Part shown: in pieces, positions 55,671 to 64,000 of the stretch | Numbering within the stretch: the stretch's first letter is position 1 | Layout of the letters: every line of letters starts with the position of its first letter | Source: JAHEZL01 sp964406465 | GTDB lineage: Bacteria > Bacteroidota > Bacteroidia > Flavobacteriales_C > GCA-002722245 | Direction of reading: 5' to 3' | DNA: 64,000 nt | Assembly: GCA_964406465.1 (NCBI GenBank) | Contig: CAYORT010000013.1 | Coordinates: 14,712 to 78,711 of the forward strand | The notes under the pieces: generated by a model | The model's database searches: none | Told to the model about the DNA's origin: nothing | What the model saw: the letters and a program-made list of their open reading frames with translations, nothing else | Program-made: the position numbers and the translations under genes

Positions 55671-55766
55671 AATCTGTCTTAAAAAGAAAAAAAATCTGAT
55701 TCTATTGAATTAAAATAAAAGGAAAATAATCTATTGAAGACAGATTCCATCTGTCTTTACGAAGAC
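55651..55766. repeat. Pair of inverted 30-base palindromic elements
   Basis: The arm 55651-55680 and the arm 55737-55766 are reverse complements with two mismatches (GTCTTCGTA[G/A]AGACAGAT...). Each arm also holds its own small hairpin AGACAGAT-nnn-ATCTGTCT. They are 56 bases apart and lie between the convergent nudix and ydcF genes; the left arm covers the nudix stop codon. This looks like a REP/BIME-type pair or the ends of a tiny mobile element. Confidence 0.75.
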
Positions 55767-55767
55767 A

Positions 55768-56319
55768 TTAACCGAATACACAATACCAATAAAAGGCAAA
55801 AAATTCGCGTGTTAAGGAATAAAAATCTCGCCATTCAAAAAATTTCGGACTAGCACCATACAACTTTTCAACTCCGGCATCACTTAACATCTTTTTTGTT
55901 CGAGTAATATGATAAAACTGAGAAACAACCACAACCGAACTAAACTTTCGGTAATGATTAAGTGACACGAAATTTTTCACTGTAGCCTCTGTGCTATTGC
56001 CTTTTACATCTGTAATAATCGCAGAATCGGGAATCTCTTTACTTAGCAAATAATCGTGCATTCTCGCTCCTTCGCTAAACCCTTCTTCTCCTACTCCGCC
56101 GCTTACAATAATAAATTTAACCTGCTGTTTAGAGTACAATTCAATTGCTTTGTCGCACCTAGCTTTCAATCGATTACTCAAGCTGCCATCTTCATTTACT
56201 TTATTGCCTAAAACCAAAGCCGCTTGGGCTGATTGGTTGAATTCTTTTGAGCCATCATAAGAGATGTAAATGGAATGAATCAAAAAAAACAGTAAAAACA
56301 CGAGCAGAAGTTTCTTCAT
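55768..56319 (-). CDS. YdcF/DUF218-family protein
   Basis: I start at the Met at 56319 (MKKLLLVFLLFFLIHSIY), which makes a membrane anchor; an in-frame ATG at 56364 would add 15 residues and overlap mazG by 25 bases. The DUF218 core begins AALVLGNKVNEDGSLSNRL, with IIVSGGVGEEGFSEGARM, NSTEATVKNF and VVVVSQFYHITRTKKM. Relatives (SanA, YdcF) have roles in envelope integrity; the reaction is unclear. The TAA stop lies next to the inverted-repeat pair. Confidence 0.85.
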   Translation of the reverse strand: MKKLLLVFLLFFLIHSIYISYDGSKEFNQSAQAALVLGNKVNEDGSLSNRLKARCDKAIELYSKQQVKFIIVSGGVGEEGFSEGARMHDYLLSKEIPDSAIITDVKGNSTEATVKNFVSLNHYRKFSSVVVVSQFYHITRTKKMLSDAGVEKLYGASPKFFEWRDFYSLTREFFAFYWYCVFG

Positions 56320-56339
56320 CTTCAACAGTAAAATAGCAT

Positions 56340-57104
56340 TTACTTTTTCTTTGCCTTCTGCCAAATCTCTTCCATTTCACTCAAGGTCATATCTTTCATA
56401 TTTTTCCCTTGCTTATTTACTTCTTCTTCTAGAAATGTAAATCGTTTAATGAATTTTTTATTGGTGCGTTCCAAAGCATCTTCGGGATTAATACCTACAA
56501 AGCGAGCATAATTCACCATTGAAAATAATACGTCGCCAAATTCATCTTCCATCTTTTGCAAATCACCATTTATTTCTTCTTGCTGAAACTCAGCAATCTC
56601 TTCTTGCACCTTTTCCCACACTTGTGATTTATTGTCCCAATCGAAACCAACACCTCTTGCCTTGTCTTGAATTCGTGTTGCCTTTACCAATGCTGGCAAC
56701 GATGAAGGAACACCTTGTAAAACCGATTTTTTTCCTTCTTTTAATTTTAATTGTTCCCAGTTTCTTTTTACTTCTTCCTCATTTTCAACTTTTACATCAC
56801 CATAAATATGCGGATGACGATGAATGAGTTTTTCACAAACAGCATTCAATACATCGGCCACATCAAATTTATTCGATTCAGAAGCTATTTTGGCATAAAA
56901 AACAAGATGTAAAAATAAATCACCTAGTTCACCTTTAATACCTTCCATATCTTTCTCTAGAATAGCATCACACAATTCATAAGTCTCTTCAATAGTAAGA
57001 TGACGTAAGGAATCAAGAGTTTGTTTTTTGTCCCACGGGCATTTCTCCCTCAATTCGTCCATTATTACCAACAGACGCTCAAAGGCTTTCAATTTTTCTT
57101 GCAT
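56340..57104 (-). CDS. mazG: Nucleoside triphosphate pyrophosphohydrolase MazG
   Basis: 254 residues with two MazG folds. The first: REKCPWDKKQTLDSLRHLTI, EETYELCDAI and the metal motif GELGDLFLHLVFYAKIA (E-x-x-D). The second: IQDKARGVGFDWDN, EEIAEFQQE and EDEFGDVLFSMVNYARF. It removes NTPs, including damaged ones, and in E. coli lowers (p)ppGpp-linked stress signals. It lies 9 bases after the ApbE-like gene in the same minus-strand unit. Confidence 0.95.
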   Translation of the reverse strand: MQEKLKAFERLLVIMDELREKCPWDKKQTLDSLRHLTIEETYELCDAILEKDMEGIKGELGDLFLHLVFYAKIASESNKFDVADVLNAVCEKLIHRHPHIYGDVKVENEEEVKRNWEQLKLKEGKKSVLQGVPSSLPALVKATRIQDKARGVGFDWDNKSQVWEKVQEEIAEFQQEEINGDLQKMEDEFGDVLFSMVNYARFVGINPEDALERTNKKFIKRFTFLEEEVNKQGKNMKDMTLSEMEEIWQKAKKK

Positions 57105-57113
57105 AAGGAAATC

Positions 57114-58295
57114 TTAATCTTCAGATTTCTTCACATCATCTGCAGCCATGATATCGGCCAATCCTGGTGAAGAATAGGTTTTAATTTGCTTTGTCTTTTT
57201 ATCGGTGTACATAAAGTACGCTTCCAATGATTCTGTTGGATTTACTTCAACAAAATCTCTGGCATCATCTGGCCCCATAACCATTAAAGCTGTAGCAAAT
57301 GCTTCTGCCTTAACGCCATCTTGCCCAAAAACAATAACGGTCATCATTCCATTGTCTACAGGTAAATAATTTCTTGGATCGAAAGTTTTTGCAATCATCT
57401 CATCACCAATCTTAACGGCATTTTTGAAATTCTCGCAAATTGCCATACTTGAATATTCGTGATTTAAATGGAATTTAGTTGATGAGCCTACCTTATTAAA
57501 CAAATCTTTAACTTCCACTTCCCATCTGCTTCCATCTGGTTTACTTCCAGCAACCAAAACTTGTCCGCCAACACTCACCATAAAATTTCTAATTTTCTTT
57601 TTGTAATACAAGAAATTAAATATTTCATCAACCAAATAGCCTCGTACAATAGCACTAAAATCAAGTTGCAACAAACTATCTGTTTTACAAGCGTAATTTT
57701 TTTGCCCCTCTGTAAGATCTCCTGTCTCAAGCACATCACCTGCAATCCTAACCTTACTTAGCCCCATATGCTCTTCCAACTCAGCTGATGCCGAATCTAC
57801 ATATTCAAGAATTAAAGAATCTCTTAATTTAGCATCGCTTACTGTTGGAAAAAGTGTATCCAACGCTGTTGAACCTTTCTCGCCGTAGCCCCACAACCTA
57901 GAAAGAGTATATACTGTAGGATCAAAAGCTATGTTGGTGCATTCATATACATCATCAGAAGCAAAAAACAAATCAAGAAAAACTCTATCCACCAACACAC
58001 ATGAATCTGATTGATTGAATTGAGATACAACAGAATTAGGATTTTGAACGAAAACAGATGCCTCTACAGCATTAAATATACTATCGATACCTTTCTGAAT
58101 ATTAACCTGGGCCGTATCATAATACTTTACATAGTAGTCGTAGCCAATAGCTTTCGACTTAAGCTCGTAAAAGTTTAATTTTTTAGGTTCCTCTTTAATT
58201 AATTTGAGAAAAGATGGGAACACAAAAATCCATAGTATGAACACGCCCGCAAATACAGATAGAAATATAATTATGAGCTTTTTTGTATTCATCAA
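57114..58295 (-). CDS. ApbE-like FAD:protein FMN transferase, divergent
   Basis: 393 residues with an N-terminal anchor (about residues 6-28). The ApbE fold is seen in PTVYTLSRLWGYGEKG, LDFSAIVRGYLVDEI, VSVGGQVLVAGSKPDGSRWE, FDPRNYLPVDNG and KAEAFATALMVMG. Three usual residues are changed: the Lys of A-x-K-G is Arg, the Asp of G-G-D is Gln, and the metal Asp of A-D-A is Glu. The family joins FMN to Thr in proteins such as NqrC/RnfG. Activity is uncertain because of the changes. First gene of a unit with mazG and ydcF. Confidence 0.8.
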   Translation of the reverse strand: MMNTKKLIIIFLSVFAGVFILWIFVFPSFLKLIKEEPKKLNFYELKSKAIGYDYYVKYYDTAQVNIQKGIDSIFNAVEASVFVQNPNSVVSQFNQSDSCVLVDRVFLDLFFASDDVYECTNIAFDPTVYTLSRLWGYGEKGSTALDTLFPTVSDAKLRDSLILEYVDSASAELEEHMGLSKVRIAGDVLETGDLTEGQKNYACKTDSLLQLDFSAIVRGYLVDEIFNFLYYKKKIRNFMVSVGGQVLVAGSKPDGSRWEVEVKDLFNKVGSSTKFHLNHEYSSMAICENFKNAVKIGDEMIAKTFDPRNYLPVDNGMMTVIVFGQDGVKAEAFATALMVMGPDDARDFVEVNPTESLEAYFMYTDKKTKQIKTYSSPGLADIMAADDVKKSED

Positions 58296-58382
58296 AAATT
58301 TATGTTGGCTCTAATTTAAATTAAGTTAGGCAAATAACAGCCCTTTTGGAAAGGAAGTTATCAAAGAATGTTAATAAAGCTA

Positions 58383-58592
58383 CTAGTTAAGTAAAAAACG
58401 TTCGCTTAAAAATGTATCAATCAAGCGTTGCTGCGCTGTTTCAACCTTAAGAGCATGCTTTTCAAATTCTCGCACAGCAGCCATAAGGCCACGCAATTTT
58501 TCACGAGATTCTGGAGTTATTGGTCGTTCGTCAATTATCTCTGCAATGTTATCTAATACCTTCAGGTATTCAAAAGTGGTTTTGATTTCCAT
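58383..58592 (-). CDS. Small hypothetical helical protein
   Basis: 69 residues, no signal or membrane helix. It reads as two or three amphipathic helices (KTTFEYLKVLDNIAEIID, TPESREKLRGLMAAVREF, ALKVETAQQRLIDTFL). The family is not recognised. The gene has clean start and stop and lies alone between ApbE-like and TrmH-family genes. It might be a small adaptor or antitoxin-like protein, but nothing shows this. Confidence 0.55.
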   Translation of the reverse strand: MEIKTTFEYLKVLDNIAEIIDERPITPESREKLRGLMAAVREFEKHALKVETAQQRLIDTFLSERFLLN

Positions 58593-58661
58593 TCAAATTC
58601 CGTTTTGACTTTCGACTAATGTATAAAGATGAGTGCTATTTGTCAAGTTTATTAATAAACA

Positions 58662-59411
58662 TCACATTGTTAAAGAATAGCATAAAACCGCTGTAGCCAC
58701 CGAAACATTGAGCGATTCAGCGTTAGAATGAACTGATTTGGGAATACTTATTTTTTTTGAGATAAAGCTTTCAATCTCTTTTCTGATACCCTCTGATTCA
58801 TTTCCCATGACTAAAAAGCCCTTACCGCCAAATTTTACTTTAGCAATATTTTCACCTTCCATGTAGGCACCCATAATAGGGAAATCATTAAAACTTTTTG
58901 CTTTCTGCATTAACTCTGTTAAATCGCTATAATGCACGCTAATTCTAGACAACGACCCCATTGTGGCCTGCACCACCTTAGGATTAAAACAATCAACGCT
59001 ATCTAAAGAGCAATAAATGTTTTGAATTCCAAACCAATCGGCAGTTCTTATTATGGTACCTAAATTACCCGGGTCCCTCACACCATCTAACACTAAAGAT
59101 AATGACTGACTGAAGTCAATATTTTTACTAATCTTCATTTTAAACACAGCCAAAACATCTGGTGCTGTGGTTAAAGCGCTTATTTTTTGTCTGTCTTTTT
59201 CATTTGCAACATAGACTTTTTCAATAGGGAATTGCTGTATTTCAAAAGCGTCCTCATTCGCTAGCACCAAACAGGCTAATTCATATCCCGACCGCAAGAA
59301 CTCTTCAACACTTTTTTTTCCTTCAACCAAAAACTCATTCCATTCAAAACGATATTTCTTTTGGTGAAGAGAAGAAATATGTGAAATTTTATTCTTTGAT
59401 AGTGTTTGCAT
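58662..59411 (-). CDS. TrmH/SpoU-family RNA 2'-O-methyltransferase
   Basis: 249 residues. An N-terminal substrate-binding part (FLVEGKKSVEEFLRSG) precedes the SPOUT knot: motif 1 LVLDGVRDPGNLGTIIRTAD, motif 2 FLVMGNESEGIRKEI and motif 3 SIPKSVHSNAESLNVSVATA. It methylates a ribose 2'-OH in rRNA or tRNA; the site cannot be told. It is divergent from tamL by 43 bases, a common pairing in Bacteroidota as far as I recall. Confidence 0.92.
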   Translation of the reverse strand: MQTLSKNKISHISSLHQKKYRFEWNEFLVEGKKSVEEFLRSGYELACLVLANEDAFEIQQFPIEKVYVANEKDRQKISALTTAPDVLAVFKMKISKNIDFSQSLSLVLDGVRDPGNLGTIIRTADWFGIQNIYCSLDSVDCFNPKVVQATMGSLSRISVHYSDLTELMQKAKSFNDFPIMGAYMEGENIAKVKFGGKGFLVMGNESEGIRKEIESFISKKISIPKSVHSNAESLNVSVATAVLCYSLTM

Positions 59412-59454
59412 ATTACGGCTAAAATTAGCTTATTTTGACAAAGAATTACATCTC

Positions 59455-61812
59455 TTGATTCAAAGAAAATTCAATATTCGACTTTTTTATCTTCTGCCTT
59501 TGCTGATGCTGGCGGCATGTAAATCAACCTATTTTGTTCCCGATGATCAATTTTTATTGCAAAAGAATAAAGTAGAATTGGCCGATAAAGGAAAAATAGA
59601 TATCGAAGAGTTGCAGATGTACATTAAGCAAAAACCTAACAAAGCCATATTCTTAAACCTATGGCGAATCTACCTTACTTCATATAACTTACTACACAAC
59701 AGGAAAGATGAAACTCCTGAATTCCAAGAAAAAAAACATGGCTTTTTTAGCCGATTAAGACTTAAGTCGGTTGAGGCGCTTGGTGAACCTCCAGTTATTT
59801 TCGACAGCACAAAAATTGCTTATTCGGTGCTGCAAATGCAAACTTTTTTGCGGAACAAGGGTTACTACGATAGTAAAATCAGCACAAAGGTAATTCACCA
59901 CAGAAAGAAAAAAGTAAAAGTGATTTACAGTGTCGTTTTGGGCGAACCGTACATCGTTAAGAACATTTTTATTGATGCCCCATTGCCGCATCTAAAATCT
60001 CTAATTAAGCAAGATTCCAACAATCTACCAATGAAGAAAGGTGGACTTTTCGACGTTAATGTGCTTAACAATGAAAGACTGCATATTTCTAATTTAATTC
60101 AAAATAGAGGATACTATGATTTCAACGAATATTATGTTCGTTACAAAGTGGATACTACAGTTGGCAAGCATTCAGTGAATTTAACAATCGTGATCGATAA
60201 CCCCACGTTTCAAAAAGAAAACACCGATTCTTTGATACCAGGAACCCATCTTCGTTATAGAATCAGAAATATTTACGTTCAACCCGATTTTAACGCCAGC
60301 AATCCAAATCTAATTCCAAATGACACTTTAGTTGTTTTAGGTGATGTTTCAAGAAGCAAACGTACTTGGAAACTCGACACTACTATGATTACATTTATTT
60401 ATCGTGATAGTTTGAAATATAAAACCACTCCAATATGCAAGGCGATTTATTTTAAACAGAATAAGTACTATCGTTTAGCAAATCACCAAGAAACATACAA
60501 TCAGCTTAATAACCTTGGCATTTTCAATTACATTAAACTCGATTACAAGAAAGTAACCAACGACACGGTTCCCAAAATGGATGTCTATATTAAAATGAAC
60601 TCTAAAAAACGTCATTCGATTTCTTTTGAGGGTCAGGTTACATTTCGTGAAGGTTTTGGAGGTGGAGGAATCATCGTGTATAAAACCAAAAACCCTTTTA
60701 AAGGCCTAGAACAATTAGAATTTCGAGTGAGGGCATTCGCTGAAAATGTAAAAAACGCTGCCACTAACCAGTATATCATAGGTACAGATATTGGTCCGCA
60801 ACTATCCTTAAGGATTCCGAGCCTCCTTTTCTTTCCAAAACTTTCACAAAGCCTAATTAAAGGTTCTTATCCAAAAACCACCGTTTCTTCATATTTCAAC
60901 TATCAAAATCGTGAAGAATATCGAAGATGGATATTTGGCTTGAGTAACACATACGAATTAACCGAAACCCAATTCAAGTCGCATAAGTTTTCATTTCCCG
61001 ACTGGAGCGTATCCTACATCGACAAAAGCTCACCAATATTAAGTCAGATTAGTAGTATTAGTCCGCGTCTTGCCGCATCTTTTAGAGACTACATCAATGC
61101 CGGAATTAAATATTCTTACATTTTCAATGAGTCAACTAAAAAAGATTCGAAGCATCCTCGGTTATTGTATGCTAATGCAAATATTACCGGACTAATTGGC
61201 TCTTTACTAAGCCCTATAAATATTTTCGAAAAAGATAGCACAGGAGCTATGCTTGTAGGCGGTGTGAGATATTCTAAATTCGTTAAAATAGATGCTGATT
61301 TTAGAAAGTATTACAACCTTAGATTTGAAAGACAATTAATCTTTAGGTCATACGGAGGAATGGCTATTCCATTTGGAAAAGGTGATATCGCCGTGCCATT
61401 TGACAAACTTTATTTTACCGGCGGAGCCAATGGTGTTAGAGGATGGAAAATCAGAACTTTAGGTCCTGGTTCAGCTATTGACTCTACAAACATTGATAAA
61501 TTAGGCGAAATAAAAATAGAACTAAACGCCGAATACAGATTTAAAATAAACAGCATGGTAAAAGGCGCTATTTTCACCGATGCAGGTAATATTTGGAGAT
61601 TAGAAGACAAAGACTATAAAGCTGTTTTTCAATTCAATAGATTTTACAAAGAACTAGCAATTGCTGCTGGAGCTGGTTTGCGATTTGACTTCACCTTTTT
61701 GATTGCTCGAGTTGATGTGGGTTGGCCTATAAGAAAACCCCATCTGGCAGATGCTTTTGGATTCAAGCTAAATGAAGCTGAATTTAATGTGGGAATTGGT
61801 TATCCATTCTAA
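59455..61812 (+). CDS. TamL-type BamA/Omp85-family outer-membrane lipoprotein
   Basis: 785 residues, TTG start at 59455 (no ATG fits). The lipoprotein signal reads MIQRKFNIRLFYLLPLLMLA followed by ACKS, with the lipid Cys at residue 22. POTRA-like repeats follow (about 25-430: FLRNKGYYDSKIS, RGYYDFNEYYV, LNNLGIFNYIKLDY) and then a beta barrel from about 430 to 785, with the Omp85 loop motif FTGGANGVRGWKIRTLGPGS and a C-terminal strand ending VGIGYPF. By family it works with TamB to insert outer-membrane proteins. TamB is not in the window. Confidence 0.9.
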   Translation: MIQRKFNIRLFYLLPLLMLAACKSTYFVPDDQFLLQKNKVELADKGKIDIEELQMYIKQKPNKAIFLNLWRIYLTSYNLLHNRKDETPEFQEKKHGFFSRLRLKSVEALGEPPVIFDSTKIAYSVLQMQTFLRNKGYYDSKISTKVIHHRKKKVKVIYSVVLGEPYIVKNIFIDAPLPHLKSLIKQDSNNLPMKKGGLFDVNVLNNERLHISNLIQNRGYYDFNEYYVRYKVDTTVGKHSVNLTIVIDNPTFQKENTDSLIPGTHLRYRIRNIYVQPDFNASNPNLIPNDTLVVLGDVSRSKRTWKLDTTMITFIYRDSLKYKTTPICKAIYFKQNKYYRLANHQETYNQLNNLGIFNYIKLDYKKVTNDTVPKMDVYIKMNSKKRHSISFEGQVTFREGFGGGGIIVYKTKNPFKGLEQLEFRVRAFAENVKNAATNQYIIGTDIGPQLSLRIPSLLFFPKLSQSLIKGSYPKTTVSSYFNYQNREEYRRWIFGLSNTYELTETQFKSHKFSFPDWSVSYIDKSSPILSQISSISPRLAASFRDYINAGIKYSYIFNESTKKDSKHPRLLYANANITGLIGSLLSPINIFEKDSTGAMLVGGVRYSKFVKIDADFRKYYNLRFERQLIFRSYGGMAIPFGKGDIAVPFDKLYFTGGANGVRGWKIRTLGPGSAIDSTNIDKLGEIKIELNAEYRFKINSMVKGAIFTDAGNIWRLEDKDYKAVFQFNRFYKELAIAAGAGLRFDFTFLIARVDVGWPIRKPHLADAFGFKLNEAEFNVGIGYPF

Positions 61813-61904
61813 TTCAAAACGATTCATTTCCGCAAGTAACTACATGAATACCTGCTCAATATCAGGCAAATAAAAAGTCACTTTAAACCTTCACAGAAAT
61901 TTCA

Positions 61905-61912
61905 TACCTTCG
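61905..61912 (+). promoter_or_regulatory. Possible -7 box of accD
   Basis: TACCTTCG (one mismatch to TAnnTTTG) 14 bases before the ATG at 61927. The leader would be very short if this start is used. Confidence 0.3.
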
Positions 61913-61926
61913 CCTCCTTAAAATTT

Positions 61927-62793
61927 ATGACAATAGAATCTGAAACTATGGTTTGGTTTAAAAGAGTTAAAGAAGGCATTAACACTCCTACCGAAGAAAA
62001 GAAGGAAACCCCTGAAGGTTTATGGTATCAGTGTGGCAAATGCTCTAAGGTGGTAACAACTGACGAACATAAACAAACTCTATGGGTTTGCGCAGGTTGC
62101 GGATACCACGAAAGAATAAATTCACCAGAGTATTTTCACATTTTGTTCGACAACAACAAATACACTGAAATTGCTCCAAACATGACTTCTGGAGATCCTC
62201 TAAAATTTACAGATACAAAAAAATATACCGATAGAGTTGCCGACTCTATTAAAAAGACCGGAATGAAAGATGCTGCATCTGCAGCACACGGTAAAATCGA
62301 TGGACTTGATGCTGTAGTAGTAGCTATGAACTTCAACTTTATTGGTGGATCGATGGGTTCGGTGGTTGGAGAGAAAATATCAAGAGCGATTGACCACTGT
62401 TTAAAGTACAAAAAACCATTGATCATCATTTCTAAATCGGGTGGTGCCCGAATGATGGAAGCCGCATTTTCTTTAATGCAAATGGCTAAAACATCTGCTA
62501 AACTAACTCTTTTAGCAAAAGCAAAACTTCCTTACATCTCTTTAATGACCGATCCAACAACTGGCGGTGTTACTGCCTCTTTTGCAATGCTGGGCGATGT
62601 TAATATCGCTGAGCCTGGTGCATTAATTGGTTTCGCCGGACCAAGAGTTGTTAAAGAGACTATCAAAAAAGATTTACCTAAAGGATTTCAAACCGCAGAA
62701 TTCGTATTAGATCAAGGTTTCCTTGATTTTATCGTTGAGCGTAAAGACTTAAAAGCAAAAATTGCAAGAACAATAAGATTTTATCAAAACTAA
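61927..62793 (+). CDS. accD: Acetyl-CoA carboxylase carboxyltransferase beta subunit
   Basis: 288 residues. The zinc ribbon reads YQCGKCSKVV ... CAGCGYHERI (C-x2-C, C-x2-C); the crotonase-like core has KIDGLDAVVVAMNFNFIGGS, GSVVGEKISRA and SGGARMMEAAFSLMQMAKTS, and DPTTGGVTASFAMLGD. It transfers the carboxyl group from biotin to acetyl-CoA for fatty acid synthesis, with AccA. Homologues I remember begin M-x-W-F-K-R, which matches the Met at 61948 (residue 8), so that may be the true start. It lies 13 bases before fbaA. Confidence 0.96.
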   Translation: MTIESETMVWFKRVKEGINTPTEEKKETPEGLWYQCGKCSKVVTTDEHKQTLWVCAGCGYHERINSPEYFHILFDNNKYTEIAPNMTSGDPLKFTDTKKYTDRVADSIKKTGMKDAASAAHGKIDGLDAVVVAMNFNFIGGSMGSVVGEKISRAIDHCLKYKKPLIIISKSGGARMMEAAFSLMQMAKTSAKLTLLAKAKLPYISLMTDPTTGGVTASFAMLGDVNIAEPGALIGFAGPRVVKETIKKDLPKGFQTAEFVLDQGFLDFIVERKDLKAKIARTIRFYQN

Positions 62794-62806
62794 AACAATA
62801 ACAAAC

Positions 62807-63883
62807 ATGAGCGCAACAGCTACACAAATTAAACCGGGCGTTGTAACCGGAGATGGAGTTCAACAATTATTTCAATTGGCTAAAGCGAAAAAATTCGCTC
62901 TTCCTGCAGTAAACGTTACAGGAACAAACACAATGAATGCAGTGATGGAAACAGCTGTTGCTGTTAATGCTCCAGTAATCATTCAGTTTTCTAATGGTGG
63001 TGCTATATTCAATGCCGGTAAAGGTTTGAAAAACGATGGTCAGCGCGCTGCAATAGCTGGTGCTGTTTCTGGTGCACAACACGTTTGGCAAATGGCTGAA
63101 TTGTACGGTGCAACGGTAGTTTTGCATACCGACCACTGTGCTAAAAACTTATTGCCTTGGATGGATGGAATGTTATCTGCTGGTGAAAAATGGTTCAAAG
63201 CTCATGGCGCTCCTCTTTTCTCTTCTCATATGATCGACCTTTCTGAAGAGCCTTTGCATGAGAATATCGAAATTTGCAAAACTTACCTAGAAAGAATGAG
63301 CAAAATGGGTATGACTCTAGAAATTGAATTAGGTGTTACTGGTGGTGAAGAAGATGGCGTTGATAACTCTGATGTTGATAGCTCTAAACTATATACTCAA
63401 CCTGAAGAAGTAGCTTACGCTTACGAAGAATTGAAAAAAGTTAGTGATAAATTTACTATCGCTGCTGCTTTCGGTAACGTGCATGGTGTTTACAAACCAG
63501 GTAATGTTAAGTTAACTCCGAAAATCCTTGACAACTCTCAAAAATACATTGAGAAAAAATTCAACACTGGTCCAAATCCAGTTGATTTTGTATTCCATGG
63601 TGGTTCTGGTTCTTCTGTAGAAGAAATTCGTGAAGCTATCTCTTACGGTGCTATCAAAATGAACATCGATACAGATTTACAATGGGCATTCTGGGATGGT
63701 ATTCGTGGTTTCTACGAAGGCAAAAAAGGATACTTACAAGGACAAATCGGTAACCCAGAAGGTGAAGATGCTCCTAACAAGAAATACTATGACCCACGTG
63801 TTTGGATGCGTAAAGCTGAAGAGTCTTTTGGTGCAAGATTGAAACAATCTTTCCAAGATTTGAATAACATCAATACTCTTTAA
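62807..63883 (+). CDS. fbaA: Class II fructose-bisphosphate aldolase
   Basis: 358 residues. The zinc-binding part reads VVLHTDHCAKNLLPW, with the later glutamate-rich segment LEIELGVTGGEEDGVD, AAAFGNVHGVYKPGNVKL and FVFHGGSGSS (zinc His). These are the marks of the class IIA (E. coli FbaA-like) aldolase, which cleaves fructose-1,6-bisphosphate to dihydroxyacetone phosphate and glyceraldehyde-3-phosphate. Codon choice is strongly biased, as expected for a highly expressed glycolytic gene. Confidence 0.97.
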   Translation: MSATATQIKPGVVTGDGVQQLFQLAKAKKFALPAVNVTGTNTMNAVMETAVAVNAPVIIQFSNGGAIFNAGKGLKNDGQRAAIAGAVSGAQHVWQMAELYGATVVLHTDHCAKNLLPWMDGMLSAGEKWFKAHGAPLFSSHMIDLSEEPLHENIEICKTYLERMSKMGMTLEIELGVTGGEEDGVDNSDVDSSKLYTQPEEVAYAYEELKKVSDKFTIAAAFGNVHGVYKPGNVKLTPKILDNSQKYIEKKFNTGPNPVDFVFHGGSGSSVEEIREAISYGAIKMNIDTDLQWAFWDGIRGFYEGKKGYLQGQIGNPEGEDAPNKKYYDPRVWMRKAEESFGARLKQSFQDLNNINTL

Positions 63884-63896
63884 GATTTTGATTCTT

Positions 63897-63930
63897 AAAA
63901 CTCCTGACTCAAACCGTCAGGAGTTTTTTT
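63897..63930 (+). terminator. fbaA terminator
   Basis: Stem CTCCTGAC / GTCAGGAG with loop TCAAACC, followed by seven T; it begins 13 bases after the fbaA stop. Confidence 0.9.
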
Positions 63931-63948
63931 ATACCCCTACTTTTGCAC

Positions 63949-63983
63949 ACAAAAAATCCCGACTCATCATCGGGATTTTTTGT
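63949..63983. terminator. Second hairpin, probably bidirectional terminator
   Basis: Stem AATCCCGA / TCGGGATT with loop CTCATCA, flanked by A and T runs. It probably ends a minus-strand gene that lies beyond the right edge. Confidence 0.75.
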
Positions 63984-64000
63984 GTTTCATTTCCTGGACA

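Overview
The window is a chromosomal segment of an AT-rich bacterium of the phylum Bacteroidota. Evidence: a chitinase-like secreted protein ends in a type IX secretion (T9SS) C-terminal sorting domain (27101-29737). Other lineage marks are DUF4834 and DUF5683 proteins, a TamL-type lipoprotein, several promoters of the Bacteroidota form TTTG-N19-21-TAnnTTTG, and a near absence of Shine-Dalgarno sequences. I cannot place it below phylum with confidence. I saw no rRNA, tRNA, CRISPR array or insertion sequence.

Layout. 1-4240: cell-surface genes, namely the N-terminal part of a repeat and Ig-like protein running off the left edge, a SAM methyltransferase, and a LamG-domain gene broken by a stop. 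4257-7661 (minus): DUF4834, carB and rpmH. 7917-16047 (plus): a tightly packed sugar-nucleotide and glycan operon (rfbF-rfbG-rfbH, an SDR, a polyprenyl-phosphate-type GT2, an RmlD-like reductase, an Old Yellow Enzyme and a membrane protein). It points to a CDP-3,6-dideoxyhexose for a surface polysaccharide, but two of its genes carry in-frame stops. 16117-23316: an MsbA-like ABC exporter facing a minus-strand set (GT2, ECF sigma factor, rsmG, Glf-like flavoprotein, GT-C enzyme). 23398-36547: housekeeping and stress genes (tgt, lptG-like, usp, mgsA, chitinase-like, spoT, an RND exporter, menE). 36544-42162 (minus): a secreted coiled-coil protein of about 1870 residues. 42431-54551: rplS, FMN reductase, a metallo-hydrolase, then parA-parB-DUF5683-dapB-lepB-wbqC, two GT-C enzymes and a membrane patatin. 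54618-63883: nudix, ydcF, mazG, apbE-like, trmH-family, tamL, accD and fbaA.

How the genes work together. Much of the window serves the cell envelope: CDP-sugar synthesis, lipid-linked sugar transfer, GT-C glycosyltransferases, LPS export (LptG-like), outer-membrane assembly (TamL), signal peptidase and T9SS cargo. The rest is core metabolism and growth control: pyrimidine and arginine precursor, lysine, fatty acid, menaquinone, glycolysis, (p)ppGpp and chromosome partition.

The points most worth a second look are the giant coiled-coil protein, the Old Yellow Enzyme inside a dideoxysugar operon with no visible RfbH reductase partner, three single in-frame stops (TAG, TGA, TAA) within 10 kb, a chitinase-like protein with a half-lost catalytic motif, and two inverted-repeat structures (carB promoter and nudix 3' end).
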